Notes: generated by a model not told the origin, from the letters alone. A stretch of 64,000 bases of DNA from Bacillales bacterium (GCA_035700025.1 DASSOY010000058.1:1-64000); one strand, 5' to 3'; positions 44,788 through 54,143 are shown, counted from the first letter of the stretch. Made by a program: numbers and translations.

Positions 44788-45177
44788 ATGGCGAAGAAGG
44801 AGAAGAAACCCGGGGATCATATTATTTTGCGGTTAAAAAACAATGAGTCTCCGCTCGTACTCGAATGGATGAACCGTCAATCGAACTTGAGCGACGCGAT
44901 CCGCTACTTGATTGAGGAAGAAATCCGCGCCAATGCCGTTAGGGACTTGCAGGAGTATGTACCGGCAAAACGAAAGCCGCTCGCGCTTGTCGAGCTGGAG
45001 CGGCATGAAGTCGGGGCAGAGCCGGAGAAGGAAAAGCCGGACAGGCAGGAGCGGGAATCAGAGCCTGAGACGGAAACCGCTGAGGCAGAGACCGGGAAGG
45101 CCGATGAAGTTGACAAGAAAGAAGAAAGTGAAGAAGAGTATTCGGATGACATTATTGATCATTGGATGAACATTTAA
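44788..45177 (+). CDS. ParR/Alp7R-like adaptor: RHH domain with acidic tail
   Basis: The 129-residue protein has a basic N-terminus, a strand HIILRLKNN and two helices (VLEWMNRQSNLSDAIRYLIE), which fit a ribbon-helix-helix DNA-binding fold within residues 10-55. Residues 75-129 are very rich in Glu and Asp, ending DDIIDHWMNI. A DNA-binding head with a tail that contacts the filament is the plan of ParR-type adaptors. It starts four bases after the actin-like gene. The dehydrogenase gene begins only 12 bases after its stop, with no terminator between. The assignment rests on size, order and fold pattern, not on strong sequence identity. Confidence 0.75.
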   Translation: MAKKEKKPGDHIILRLKNNESPLVLEWMNRQSNLSDAIRYLIEEEIRANAVRDLQEYVPAKRKPLALVELERHEVGAEPEKEKPDRQERESEPETETAEAETGKADEVDKKEESEEEYSDDIIDHWMNI

Positions 45178-45189
45178 GGGGGGACGCGC

Positions 45190-46083
45190 ATGTGCGTTGC
45201 GGAGAAAGAAAGAATCGGATTTATTGGGACCGGAGTCATGGGGAAAAGCATGGTGCTCAATTTAATGAAAGCCGGATATCCAGTTGACGTGTACACGCGG
45301 ACAAAAACGAAGGCGGATGAGGTGATCGCCGAAGGTGCGCGTTGGGCCGAATCAGTTGCCGTTTTGGCCGAACAAGTGGATGTCGTGATAACGATGGTTG
45401 GCTATCCGAGCGATGTTGAAGAAGTGTATTTCGCGGACGGCGGGATTTTGAACCATGCCCGGCGGGGAGCAGTCGTCATCGATATGACGACGTCCAGCCC
45501 GCGGTTGGCGGAAAACATTGACCGAAACGCTCGGGAGAAGGGGATCCATGCGCTCGACGCACCGGTTTCCGGGGGAGACATCGGGGCGAGAAACGGCAAA
45601 TTGACGATCATGGTCGGCGGCGATGCGGAAATTTATGAGCGGATGACGCCGGTTTTTCAAGTGATGGGGGAAAACGTCGTCCGTCAAGGGGAGCCGGGGG
45701 CCGGCCAGCATACGAAGATGGCCAACCAGATCGCCATTGCTTCGAACATGATCGGTGTTGCCGAATCGCTCGTTTATGCCGAAAAAGCCGGGCTCGATCC
45801 GGATCACGTATTGAAAAGCATCGCCTTCGGCGCCGCCGGAAGCTGGTCGTTGAGCAACTTGGCGCCAAGAATGATTGCGGGTGACTTCGCGCCGGGTTTT
45901 TACGTGAAACATTTTATCAAAGATATGACGATCGCTTTGCGTTCGGCTGAAGAAATGGGGCTGCTTACTCCGGGGCTTAGCCTAGCGAAATCATTATATG
46001 AAAAACTCGCGGAGCGGGGCGATGAAAACAGCGGAACGCAAGCGCTGTATAAACTGTACAAGGCCGGAGAGGCGAACGTTTGA
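45190..46083 (+). CDS. 3-hydroxyisobutyrate dehydrogenase-family oxidoreductase (YkwC-like)
   Basis: The 297-residue enzyme has an N-terminal NAD(P)-binding fold, RIGFIGTGVMGKSMVLNLMK, and the beta-hydroxyacid dehydrogenase motifs DAPVSGGDIGARNGKL (substrate site) and GQHTKMANQ with the catalytic Lys. YkwC of B. subtilis is the closest match in my memory. The substrate is unknown. It lies 12 bases after the ParR-like gene, so it may be transcribed from the same promoter, which is an odd association. Confidence 0.93.
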   Translation: MCVAEKERIGFIGTGVMGKSMVLNLMKAGYPVDVYTRTKTKADEVIAEGARWAESVAVLAEQVDVVITMVGYPSDVEEVYFADGGILNHARRGAVVIDMTTSSPRLAENIDRNAREKGIHALDAPVSGGDIGARNGKLTIMVGGDAEIYERMTPVFQVMGENVVRQGEPGAGQHTKMANQIAIASNMIGVAESLVYAEKAGLDPDHVLKSIAFGAAGSWSLSNLAPRMIAGDFAPGFYVKHFIKDMTIALRSAEEMGLLTPGLSLAKSLYEKLAERGDENSGTQALYKLYKAGEANV

Positions 46084-46086
46084 GCA

Positions 46087-46371
46087 TTACCTGTGAAAAG
46101 CCAGCAAGACGGCAAAAAGAAATAAGACGGGAATGCCGTTGAGACACAAAGTTAACGCCGCGCACGGATAAGCAAGTTGCGCTTTCGCGGAACGCGGGTT
46201 TCCGGAGCGAATGGTGGATAGCATTACGTATACGGCCGGGATGAGGCCGAACACTGGAATGAAGAAAGCCATGCAGATGAACGCGAGCCTTTCCTCGTTG
46301 TCCCGCCTGCGCATCCCAACTTTCCGATCGGCCGTACGGCCGATTTTTATTGTGCGTTGCGTAACATTCAT
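46087..46371 (-). CDS. Small membrane protein, unknown function
   Basis: The 94-residue protein starts at an ATG eight bases after AAGGAG. The N-terminal 28 residues are strongly basic. Two hydrophobic helices follow (about 30-52, FICMAFFIPVFGLIPAVYVM, and about 70-92, PVLFLFAVLLAF near the end), joined by a short basic loop. I do not recognise the family. It converges on the dehydrogenase gene with three bases between the stops and diverges from fumC. Confidence 0.65.
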   Translation of the reverse strand: MNVTQRTIKIGRTADRKVGMRRRDNEERLAFICMAFFIPVFGLIPAVYVMLSTIRSGNPRSAKAQLAYPCAALTLCLNGIPVLFLFAVLLAFHR

Positions 46372-46514
46372 TCGACGACTCCTTATTTTCGACTTATCTT
46401 CTATATCGGCGAGTTCTTCTATGATCTAAACAAGTGATCTTTTTGACAAATGGGATGCCGGCGAGGAAAATAGAAAGAGGAAGATCACCGAAAGTTTCAT
46501 TAAGGAGGGAAACG

Positions 46515-47903
46515 ATGGAGTACAGAATCGAAAAAGATACGCTCGGCGAAATGAAAGTGCCGGCGGATAAGCTCTGGGCGGCGCAAACGCAAAGGAGCCG
46601 CGAAAATTTCAAAATCGGTTGGGAGAAAATGCCGCAACCGATCATTCATGCATTTGCCGTGTTAAAGAAAAGTGCGGCGATTACGAATGAGAAACTCGGG
46701 AAACTGCCCGGCGAAAAAGCGGAAGCGATTGTGCAGGCCGCAAATGAAATCATTAATGGAGAGTTGAATGAACATTTTCCGCTCGTCGTTTGGCAAACCG
46801 GAAGCGGTACGCAATCGAACATGAACACGAATGAAGTCATCGCCAATCGGGCCAACCAAATCTTGCAGGAAAAAGGAAGTCAAGAAAGCGTGCACCCGAA
46901 CGATGACGTGAACATGTCGCAAAGCTCTAACGATACTTTCCCGACGGCGTTGCATGTTGCATCCGTTTTGGCGGTCGAAGAACAAGTCATCCCCGCGCTG
47001 GACGAATTGAGAAATACGTTGAGGGAGAAGGAAGAAAAATTCAAAGCTATCATCAAGACGGGGAGAACGCATTTGCAAGATGCGACGCCGCTTACGCTCG
47101 GGCAAGAAATCAGCGGCTGGCGGTACATGCTGGACCGGTCGAAAGAAATGATCCGCGAAACGACGGAGAAAATGAAAGCGCTGGCGATCGGAGGAACCGC
47201 TGTTGGCACCGGATTAAACGCTCATCCCGATTTCGGTGACATGGTCGCTAAGGAGATCAGCCATGTAACAGGCATCGATTTCTTTTCTTCGCCGAATAAG
47301 TTCCATGCCTTGACGAGTCATGATGAAATTACGACGGCCCACGGGGCATTGAAGGCGCTCGCCGCCGATCTGATGAAAATTGCGAATGACGTCCGCTGGC
47401 TTGCGAGCGGTCCGCGCTGCGGCATCGGCGAGCTGGAGATTCCGGCAAACGAACCGGGGAGTTCGATCATGCCGGGGAAAGTGAATCCGACACAGGCGGA
47501 AGCGGTAACGATGGTAGCCGCTCAAGTGATGGGCAACGACGCGACGATCGGTTTCGCCGCCAGTCAAGGTAATTTTGAACTGAATGTGTTCAAACCGGTC
47601 ATCGGTTACAACTTCTTGCAATCGGCGAAATTGTTGGCGGACTCGATGAAATCGTTTAACGATCTTTGTGCGGTCGGAATCGAGCCGAACGAGGAGAAAA
47701 TCGCCGAGCATTTGAAGAACTCGCTCATGCTCGTCACCGCGTTGAACCCGCACATCGGCTATGAAAAGGCGGCAACGATTGCGAAAAAAGCGCACCAAGA
47801 AGGGTTGACGTTGAAAGAAGCTGCCGTACAGAGCGGCCTTTTGACGGAAGAACAATTTGAACAATACGTTCGTCCCGAAGAAATGATTCATCCGAAAGAA
47901 TAA
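46515..47903 (+). CDS. fumC: Class II fumarate hydratase
   Basis: The enzyme interconverts fumarate and L-malate in the TCA cycle, in the cytoplasm and without iron-sulfur. The 462-residue protein starts at an ATG behind AAGGAGGG; an open frame upstream (from 46434) is not used. The superfamily signature is [16 protein letters not shown]. Other family blocks are [36 protein letters not shown] and [16 protein letters not shown]. The gene is monocistronic, with a strong terminator. Confidence 0.98.
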   Translation: MEYRIEKDTLGEMKVPADKLWAAQTQRSRENFKIGWEKMPQPIIHAFAVLKKSAAITNEKLGKLPGEKAEAIVQAANEIINGELNEHFPLVVWQTGSGTQSNMNTNEVIANRANQILQEKGSQESVHPNDDVNMSQSSNDTFPTALHVASVLAVEEQVIPALDELRNTLREKEEKFKAIIKTGRTHLQDATPLTLGQEISGWRYMLDRSKEMIRETTEKMKALAIGGTAVGTGLNAHPDFGDMVAKEISHVTGIDFFSSPNKFHALTSHDEITTAHGALKALAADLMKIANDVRWLASGPRCGIGELEIPANEPGSSIMPGKVNPTQAEAVTMVAAQVMGNDATIGFAASQGNFELNVFKPVIGYNFLQSAKLLADSMKSFNDLCAVGIEPNEEKIAEHLKNSLMLVTALNPHIGYEKAATIAKKAHQEGLTLKEAAVQSGLLTEEQFEQYVRPEEMIHPKE

Positions 47904-47907
47904 CGGA

Positions 47908-47939
47908 AAAACCGGAACGTCGACGCGTTCCGGTTTTCT
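47908..47939 (+). terminator. Terminator of fumC
   Basis: AAAACCGGAACG and CGTTCCGGTTTT pair around TCGACG, then TTCTT. Confidence 0.9.
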
Positions 47940-47977
47940 TGCTCGATCCAAATAGTTCGTGTCTGCGACCGGTTGTT

Positions 47978-48742
47978 TTAAAACAAAGGTTCGAACCAGC
48001 CGAGCAGTTTCAGCGCCATGAGGACGACGGCGATGACGAGAACGGCGCGAACCCATTTGTCGCCTTTTTCGACGGCCAAATGCGTTCCGATCCAAGCGCC
48101 GATACTGTTTCCGGCCGCAAGGATGAGACCGAGCAGCCAATCGACTTCGCCGTTAATGACGAAGATGAGAAAGGAGCACAAAATGTACACGCCAGTGACA
48201 AACATTTTCATGGCGTTCGCTCGAACGAGCGACATGCCGAGCACGGCCGTTGCACTGGCGATGATCAATAACCCTACGCCGGCTTGAATAAAACCGCCGT
48301 AAAGTCCTACCGCAAAAAAGATGATGACGGCCAATGTTTTTCTGCCCCGGGAGAGCGGAGCATTCAGCTGTTGCAGTTTTTTCTGCGGCTGCCAAACGAT
48401 GAAAACGACGACGACGATCATAACGACGGCCAATATTTTTTGAAACAAGGCATCGGAGATCGTAATCGCGAAACTTGCCCCGATGATCGAGCCAATCACC
48501 GCCGGAATGCTGAGCCACAGGCTCATTTTCCAATCGAAGATACCTTTTCTGCGGAAATTCCATATCGATGTGAGGCTTTGAAACACGAGAGCGATTCGGT
48601 TTGTGCCGTTCGCCGTAGCAGAGGGGAGACCCATGAATATGAGCACGGGCATCGTGAGTAAAGATCCGCCTCCCGCCATGACATTGATGAAACCGGCAAA
48701 GATGCCGACCGTGATCATGAGCAGCAAATGTTCGATAGTCAT
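47978..48742 (-). CDS. TSUP-family (TauE/SafE) sulfite/anion permease
   Basis: The 254-residue membrane protein has about eight hydrophobic helices in two repeats. The family's glycine-rich motif is GIFAGFINVMAGGGSLLTMP near the start, with a second weaker copy at GLYGGFIQAGVGLL. TSUP proteins export sulfite or other sulfur-containing anions or organic acids. The substrate here is unknown. It converges with fumC and diverges from the GlcD-like gene. Confidence 0.92.
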   Translation of the reverse strand: MTIEHLLLMITVGIFAGFINVMAGGGSLLTMPVLIFMGLPSATANGTNRIALVFQSLTSIWNFRRKGIFDWKMSLWLSIPAVIGSIIGASFAITISDALFQKILAVVMIVVVVFIVWQPQKKLQQLNAPLSRGRKTLAVIIFFAVGLYGGFIQAGVGLLIIASATAVLGMSLVRANAMKMFVTGVYILCSFLIFVINGEVDWLLGLILAAGNSIGAWIGTHLAVEKGDKWVRAVLVIAVVLMALKLLGWFEPLF

Positions 48743-48841
48743 AAGTGTCCTACGTCCTTTTCGTCTTGTCTTCCTATCATATATCAGAAAAACCGAATGT
48801 GAACAGCATTCTGCTTACAGCCGGGAGAGGGGTAAAGTTTC

Positions 48842-50212
48842 ATGAAGCTTGCGAAAGAATTACGGGAAATCCTGGCGCCGGAACGCGTCAGTGAAAACGA
48901 AACGATTCGAAGGAATCATGCGAAGGATGAATCGCATCATGAACCGAGACTTCCTGATGTTGTCGTGTTTCCCGAGACAACAGAAGAGATTGCTGAACTG
49001 CTTGCCTATGCGAGCCGAAACGGCGTGCCGATCGTGCCTTTCGGCGTCGGTTCCAGTCTTGAAGGCCATGTAATCCCGATAAAAGGCGGGATATCGATTG
49101 ATTTTGAGCGAATGAACCGCATATTGGAGGTCCGGTCCGGCGACTTTTTAGTAAAAGTTCAACCAGGTGTGACGCGGACGCAATTGAACCAAGCGTTGAA
49201 AAAACACGGGCTGTTTTTCCCAGTCGATCCGGGGGCAGATGCGACGATCGGCGGTATGGCGGCGACCAATGCGAGCGGCACGACGGCAGTTCGCTACGGG
49301 GTGATGAGGGATCAAGTGCGGGACCTCGAGGTGGTTCTCGCCGACGGGCGAATCATTCATACCGGCGGCTTGGCTGCTAAGTCTTCATCGGGATACAATT
49401 TAACTCATTTGTTCCTAGGTTCTGAAGGAACGCTTGGCGTGTTCACAGAAATTACGCTGCGCGTGCACGGCATTCCCGAGGCGACGGCGGCAGCGCGGGC
49501 GGCTTTTCCGAGTGTGAAGAACGCTGTCGACGCGGCGTTGACGATGTTGGCTTCCGGAATTCCGCTGGCACGGGTCGAATTGGTCGACGCCCGTTCGATC
49601 AAGCAAGTGAACGGGCATGAAGGAACGGCATATAGTGAAAAGGCAACGTTATTTTTGGAATTTCACGGAAACGAAGACGGGTTAAAAGCAGATGTGGTCT
49701 TGGCGCAGCAATGTGCAGAAGATGAGCGGGCAGAATCGTTCGAAATCGAATCTGATTCGAAAAAAAGAGCGCAGTTGTGGCTGGCCAGGCACCATCTTGC
49801 TTACGCATTCATTCACGGGTATCCAGACAAAAAGATTATGTTCACCGATGTATGCGTGCCGTTAACAGAGTTGACCGGCGCCGTCGTTCATGCCCGCGAG
49901 CAATTGGAGCTGGCCGGATTGGACGGTGCGGTGCTCGGTCATATCGGTGATGGGAATTTTCATGCGCTCATTATGTATGATCCTCACGACAGCCGTGAAT
50001 TGGAGGCAGCGATTCAAGCGAACGAGAAGATCGTCGATCACGCGTTAAGCAGAGGGGGAACGTGCACAGGAGAACACGGAGTCGGGATCGGCAAACAAAA
50101 ATACCAACAAAAAGAGCACGGTGAATCACTCGAAGTCATGAAGGCGTTGAAGAAAACGTTAGATCCCGCGGGAATCTTGAATCCAGGGAAAGTGTTGCCG
50201 TGCGATAAATGA
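48842..50212 (+). CDS. FAD-linked oxidase, GlcD / D-lactate dehydrogenase type
   Basis: The 456-residue protein has an N-terminal FAD-binding type 4 domain with VPFGVGSSLEGHVIP, TIGGMAATNASGTTAVRYG and FLGSEGTLGVFTEI. The C-terminal FAD-oxidase domain ends in GTCTGEHGVGIGKQKY and LDPAGILNPGKVL. The enzyme oxidises a 2-hydroxy acid such as glycolate or D-lactate and passes electrons to the quinone pool or a partner. No GlcE or GlcF partner gene is adjacent, so the simple D-lactate dehydrogenase form is likelier. Confidence 0.92.
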   Translation: MKLAKELREILAPERVSENETIRRNHAKDESHHEPRLPDVVVFPETTEEIAELLAYASRNGVPIVPFGVGSSLEGHVIPIKGGISIDFERMNRILEVRSGDFLVKVQPGVTRTQLNQALKKHGLFFPVDPGADATIGGMAATNASGTTAVRYGVMRDQVRDLEVVLADGRIIHTGGLAAKSSSGYNLTHLFLGSEGTLGVFTEITLRVHGIPEATAAARAAFPSVKNAVDAALTMLASGIPLARVELVDARSIKQVNGHEGTAYSEKATLFLEFHGNEDGLKADVVLAQQCAEDERAESFEIESDSKKRAQLWLARHHLAYAFIHGYPDKKIMFTDVCVPLTELTGAVVHAREQLELAGLDGAVLGHIGDGNFHALIMYDPHDSRELEAAIQANEKIVDHALSRGGTCTGEHGVGIGKQKYQQKEHGESLEVMKALKKTLDPAGILNPGKVLPCDK

Positions 50213-50214
50213 AA

Positions 50215-50239
50215 ACAGACGGCCGTTACGGCCGTCTGT
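50215..50239. terminator. Compact hairpin shared by convergent genes
   Basis: ACAGACGGCC-GTTAC-GGCCGTCTGT fills the gap between the GlcD-like and transporter ATPase stop codons. A short T run follows on the reverse strand only. Confidence 0.75.
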
Positions 50240-51411
50240 TACATGAGTCCAGAAAGAACCGAGACGCGGACGATGATGCCGACGAACTTTTCGTCATCGT
50301 CGACCACCGCGATCGGGTATTTCGATTCAACCGCGAGATCGATCAAATCTTGGATATACGTTTCCGGATCAGTCGTATGAAATTCTTTGCGGACAATTTC
50401 CGTCAGCGGACGTTTTTCTTTCGCCGCTTTCACCGCATCGTCGACGGTGACGAGGCCGAGCAATTTCCGATCGGCGTCGACGACGAAAATACTGGACAAA
50501 CCGTCGGCCTCCATTTCTTTAACCGCTACTTTCGGTCCGGCGGAAGCATGGATGGTCGTCGTCGGCTTGCGCATAATATGTTTCGCTTGCAAAACTTTTG
50601 TGCGGTCGATGTCCTGGACAAAGTCGGAAATGTATTCGTTCGCCGGGTTGGACAAGATGTCTTCCGGCGTGCCGATCTGGACGACTTCTCCGTCCTTCAT
50701 GACCGCGACCCGATCGCCGAGCTTAAACGCTTCGTTCACGTCATGCGTAATGAAGACGATCGTCTTTTTCAATTTCGATTGCAGATCCAACAGTTCCAAC
50801 TGCATTTCGCGTCGGATGAGCGGATCAAGGGCACTGAATGGTTCGTCCATCAGCAAGATGTCAGGATCGTTTGCCAGCGCCCTTGCCAGACCGACCCGTT
50901 GCTGCATGCCGCCTGACAATTCGCTCGGCAACTTGTCTTCCCACCCTTGCAAGCCGACCGTTTTCAACATTTCCAAAGCTTTTTCGCGCCGCGTTTCTTT
51001 GTCGACGCCGCGAATTTCCAGGCCGTATTCGACGTTTGCGGCGACCGAGCGATGGCTGAAAAGCCCGAAATGTTGAAAGACCATCGCCAATTTTTGTTGC
51101 CGAAAGGCTTTCAATCTTTTTTTATCAAAGGCGACGATGTTTTCTCCGTCAACAAGGATTTCCCCGGCGGTCGGCCGGTTGAGCAAGTTCAAGCACCGGA
51201 TCAATGTCGATTTTCCGCTGCCGGACAAGCCCATGATAACGAAGATTTCTCCTTCGTTGACGTCGAAGGAAACATCGTTTACCCCGACGGTATGCCCCGT
51301 TTCTTTTAAGATTTCGTCTTTCGCTTTTCCTTCTTTTACTTTCGATAAAATCGATTTTGCATGCGGTCCGAAAATTTTCGATACGTGATTCACTTGAATT
51401 TTCGTGGCCAT
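50239..51411 (-). CDS. Glycine betaine/proline-type ABC transporter ATPase (OpuAA/ProV-like)
   Basis: The 390-residue protein powers import of a compatible solute. Walker A is GLSGSGKSTL, the signature is LSGGMQQRV and Walker B is ILLMDEPFSAL. A pair of CBS domains occupies about residues 265-390; in OpuA these sense ionic strength or cyclic di-AMP. The long N-terminal extension before Walker A (KVEE-like helix with VGVNDVSFDV) is typical of OpuAA/ProV. It is the last gene of the operon, 41 bases after the permease gene. Confidence 0.95.
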   Translation of the reverse strand: MATKIQVNHVSKIFGPHAKSILSKVKEGKAKDEILKETGHTVGVNDVSFDVNEGEIFVIMGLSGSGKSTLIRCLNLLNRPTAGEILVDGENIVAFDKKRLKAFRQQKLAMVFQHFGLFSHRSVAANVEYGLEIRGVDKETRREKALEMLKTVGLQGWEDKLPSELSGGMQQRVGLARALANDPDILLMDEPFSALDPLIRREMQLELLDLQSKLKKTIVFITHDVNEAFKLGDRVAVMKDGEVVQIGTPEDILSNPANEYISDFVQDIDRTKVLQAKHIMRKPTTTIHASAGPKVAVKEMEADGLSSIFVVDADRKLLGLVTVDDAVKAAKEKRPLTEIVRKEFHTTDPETYIQDLIDLAVESKYPIAVVDDDEKFVGIIVRVSVLSGLM

Positions 51412-51452
51412 ATTTTTGCTCCTTTACTATGGACAGGCGTGTTCATCTGCCG

Positions 51453-52304
51453 TTATTTTTGCGTCGTAAAACGATTGGCAATGCCGATCGTCAACCGGTC
51501 GATGATGATCGCGAGAAAAACGATGCTGATTCCGGCTTCAAACCCGTCGCCAATGCGAATGTGGTTAATCGCTTGCAGCACATCCATGCCGAGTCCTTCG
51601 GCGCCAACCATCGAAGCAATGACGACCATCGCCAACGCCATCATGGTCGTCTGGTTGACCCCCGTCATGATCGTCGGCATCGCCTGCGGCAATTGAACTT
51701 TCATCAACAACTGCCAGCGCGAGGAACCGAAGGATTGGGCCGCCTCCACCATTTCTTTCGAAACGCCGTTGATGGCCAAACTCGTTAAGCGAATGACCGG
51801 AGGTGCGCAATAAATAAGGGTTGCGAAAATCGCGGGAACGACGCCGAGACTGAACAACAAAATGGCAGGAATCAAATAAACGAAACTCGGCATTGTTTGC
51901 ATAAAGTCCAAAATCGGTTTCATGATCATTTCAATCGTTTTCCATGTCGCCATTAAGATACCGACCGGAATTCCGATGATGACCGCAATAATGACCGAGG
52001 TCAAAACGATCGCCAAGGTCAGCATCATATGATCCCAAAGGTTGAACGTACCAATAAGAAACAACATCGCGGCGAACAACAAGCCAAGGCCGAACGTACG
52101 CAACCACCAGCCGATCAAGAAAACAATAATGATAAAACTCCACCACGGAAGCCATAGCAAGAAATCTTGGATATACAGTAATAAATGAAGAACAAAATTT
52201 CCGATGGCGTCGAACACAAATCCGAGAGTCGTTTTCAGCCAGTTCACGAAATCGGCGACATAATCGCCGGCGTGAATTCGTAATGCCTCCGGAAAATCGA
52301 ACAT
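51453..52304 (-). CDS. Glycine betaine/proline-type ABC transporter permease (OpuAB/ProW-like)
   Basis: The 283-residue membrane protein has an N-terminal amphipathic part, then about six to seven helices and the BPD inner-membrane motif at EAAQSFGSSRWQLLMKVQLP, which docks on the ATPase. It opens with FPEALRIHAGDYVADFVNWL, typical of this family. It is the second gene of the operon, separated from the binding-protein gene by a hairpin. Confidence 0.95.
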   Translation of the reverse strand: MFDFPEALRIHAGDYVADFVNWLKTTLGFVFDAIGNFVLHLLLYIQDFLLWLPWWSFIIIVFLIGWWLRTFGLGLLFAAMLFLIGTFNLWDHMMLTLAIVLTSVIIAVIIGIPVGILMATWKTIEMIMKPILDFMQTMPSFVYLIPAILLFSLGVVPAIFATLIYCAPPVIRLTSLAINGVSKEMVEAAQSFGSSRWQLLMKVQLPQAMPTIMTGVNQTTMMALAMVVIASMVGAEGLGMDVLQAINHIRIGDGFEAGISIVFLAIIIDRLTIGIANRFTTQK

Positions 52305-52366
52305 GTCAAACGGTCCGGACGAATCCGAACCTGCTCACCTCTCTTTTTCAGTTGGTAAAGGAAGAA

Positions 52367-52389
52367 TAGTTGGCGCCAACGGCCAACTA
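52367..52389 (-). other. Intercistronic hairpin in the betaine transporter operon
   Basis: TAGTTGGC-gccaacg-GCCAACTA lies between the binding-protein and permease genes, without a following T run. Such hairpins usually stabilise the upstream message, so that the binding protein is made in excess over the membrane parts. Confidence 0.6.
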
Positions 52390-52425
52390 CTCTCCTTGCT
52401 TCGGTGCAATTGTGACTCCACTTTT

Positions 52426-53436
52426 TTATTGTAGCGATTGTTCCACTTTCTTGGCTACATCTTTCGGAACCCATTTCGTCCAAATGTCCTTGTATTTCTT
52501 CAACCACCATTGGGCGGCATCTTTCGGTTTCGCTTCATTTTCTTCCATGTAGCTTAATGCCGCATTTGTCAAATCTGCGCTTGTATGGTAATTGCTTAAG
52601 AAATCAACGACCTCAGGCGCTTTGTCGGCGAACTCCATATTGACGGCGACCGACACTTCTTCTTGCGGCCAAGCACAAGCTTTGCTTTTCTTCCACACTT
52701 CTTCGCTGAAAGGCGGCTCCTGCAGCAACGTCATGTCGTATTTGCCGAGCACCCAAGTCGGGCCCCACATGTAGCCGACCCACGGTTCGCCAGCTTCATA
52801 AGCTTTCTTCAAAGACGTAAACAACGCCGTTTGCGAACCAGGGCTGAAATAGTTGTATGTTTTGTCCAAGCCGTACGCTTTGATTTTCTGGCGAAGTACC
52901 TTGTCTGCTTCCCAACCCGTCGGCGATCCGATGATTCTTCCTTTTTCGGGATTGGAAGGATCTTTGAATAATTCCCAGTATTTCGGAAGGTCTTTCACCG
53001 ACTTGAGATCCGGAGCCATCGGCTCGATGCCGCGATCGGGATCGCCTTTGAGCATATACGTCGGTACGAAGATTCCTTGGCGGGCGTCGGAGTAGTTGAC
53101 AGAAACTTGTTTAATCTCGCCGTTTTCAATCGCTTTGTTATAAATATCTTGAATGTTCAACGGCCAAATTTCCATGTACACGTCGATATCGCCTTGACGA
53201 AAAGCCAAGAAGGTCGATGCCGTAGAACCCGTTTTTACATCGGTTTCGTATCCGTACCCTTCTTCAAGGATGGTGCGGGCAATCCAGTTATGCAATTCAA
53301 CACTGCTCCATTGGGGATCAGCGAAAACGATCTTCCCAACGTCTTTCCCTGAAGAATTTTGGCTGCCGCAGGCAGATAAAACGAGAAGCGGGATGACGAG
53401 TAATGAAAACAAAATCGGTTTCATCTTTCGGTTCAC
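52426..53436 (-). CDS. Glycine betaine/proline-type substrate-binding lipoprotein (OpuAC/ProX-like)
   Basis: The 336-residue protein has a lipoprotein signal peptide with lipobox LSAC (Cys23), so it is anchored outside the membrane. The mature part is an OpuAC-type periplasmic-binding fold with VFADPQWSSVELHNWIART near the start, GDIDVYMEIWP, and aromatic residues in WVGYMWGPTWVLGKYD that could form a Trp/Tyr cage for a quaternary amine. It is first in the operon, unlike opuA of B. subtilis where the ATPase gene is first. The preferred ligand cannot be read from the sequence. Confidence 0.93.
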   Translation of the reverse strand: MNRKMKPILFSLLVIPLLVLSACGSQNSSGKDVGKIVFADPQWSSVELHNWIARTILEEGYGYETDVKTGSTASTFLAFRQGDIDVYMEIWPLNIQDIYNKAIENGEIKQVSVNYSDARQGIFVPTYMLKGDPDRGIEPMAPDLKSVKDLPKYWELFKDPSNPEKGRIIGSPTGWEADKVLRQKIKAYGLDKTYNYFSPGSQTALFTSLKKAYEAGEPWVGYMWGPTWVLGKYDMTLLQEPPFSEEVWKKSKACAWPQEEVSVAVNMEFADKAPEVVDFLSNYHTSADLTNAALSYMEENEAKPKDAAQWWLKKYKDIWTKWVPKDVAKKVEQSLQ

Positions 53437-53729
53437 TGATTATGTCCTCCTTATATCGAATGATGTTATTAATAACCTATACTTATGTTAACACCGGGTA
53501 ATCCGATGCGGCAAACGTTGTATGAATGGAATTGCGGGGATATGAGGTTATTATGGCTTGAGAATGGACAGAGAATCAATCAAAGGAATAAATACCACAA
53601 ATTAAAACAAATTAAACCTGTTTTACAAAGATTGCGAGGGGTTGCCAAGAATCTTGCCGCGCCGGAATTGGCACGGTATACTTGGTAAAGATGATTTTCA
53701 ACTTGATAAAAAAGGAGTGGTGACCTCCG
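53437..53729. other. Gap between the transporter operon and the DUF423 gene
   Basis: This stretch separates divergent genes and should hold both promoters. A frame at 53485-53688 has no ribosome binding site or recognisable features and is not called. No riboswitch is recognised. Confidence 0.45.
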
Positions 53730-54095
53730 ATGAAAGGGTTTGTGGCCCTCGGCAGCTTGATGGCTTTTCTCGGCGTCGTGATCGGCGCGTTCGGCGCACA
53801 CAGCTTAAAAAACATTGTAACTGGCAAATGGGCGGACATTTATGAGACAGGCGTGCACTATCACTTGATCCATGCGCTGGCGCTTATTTTAGTAGGCATT
53901 CTGGCAGACAAGTTTCCCGGAACGTTCATGCAGGCAGCCGGTTGGCTGTTGTTTGCCGGAATCGTGTTGTTTTCCGGCAGTTTGTACGTGATGAGTATAA
54001 CGAAAATTTCGGTGCTTGGAGCAATCACCCCAATCGGCGGTGTCGCTTTTCTAGCTGGCTGGGTGTTCGTGCTGGTTGCCGTACTCCGGGGATAA
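53730..54095 (+). CDS. DUF423 membrane protein (YwdK-like)
   Basis: The 121-residue protein has four hydrophobic helices and the DUF423 signature GAFGAHSLKNI and YHLIHALALILVG. It begins at an ATG after AAAGGAGTGGTGACC. The function is unknown. A terminator follows directly. Confidence 0.93.
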   Translation: MKGFVALGSLMAFLGVVIGAFGAHSLKNIVTGKWADIYETGVHYHLIHALALILVGILADKFPGTFMQAAGWLLFAGIVLFSGSLYVMSITKISVLGAITPIGGVAFLAGWVFVLVAVLRG

Positions 54096-54099
54096 AGAT

Positions 54100-54136
54100 A
54101 AGACCGCTGGAAGATTCAACTTCCCGCGGTCTTTTT
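54100..54136 (+). terminator. Terminator of the DUF423 gene
   Basis: AAGACCGC-t-GGAAG and CTTCC-c-GCGGTCTT pair around ATTCAA, followed by T. Confidence 0.88.
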
Positions 54137-54143
54137 CCGGTTC

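Noticed and set aside
47214-48140. Reverse frame of 308 codons opposite fumC
   Set aside because: It is a shadow of the highly conserved fumarase gene with an Arg/His-rich product.
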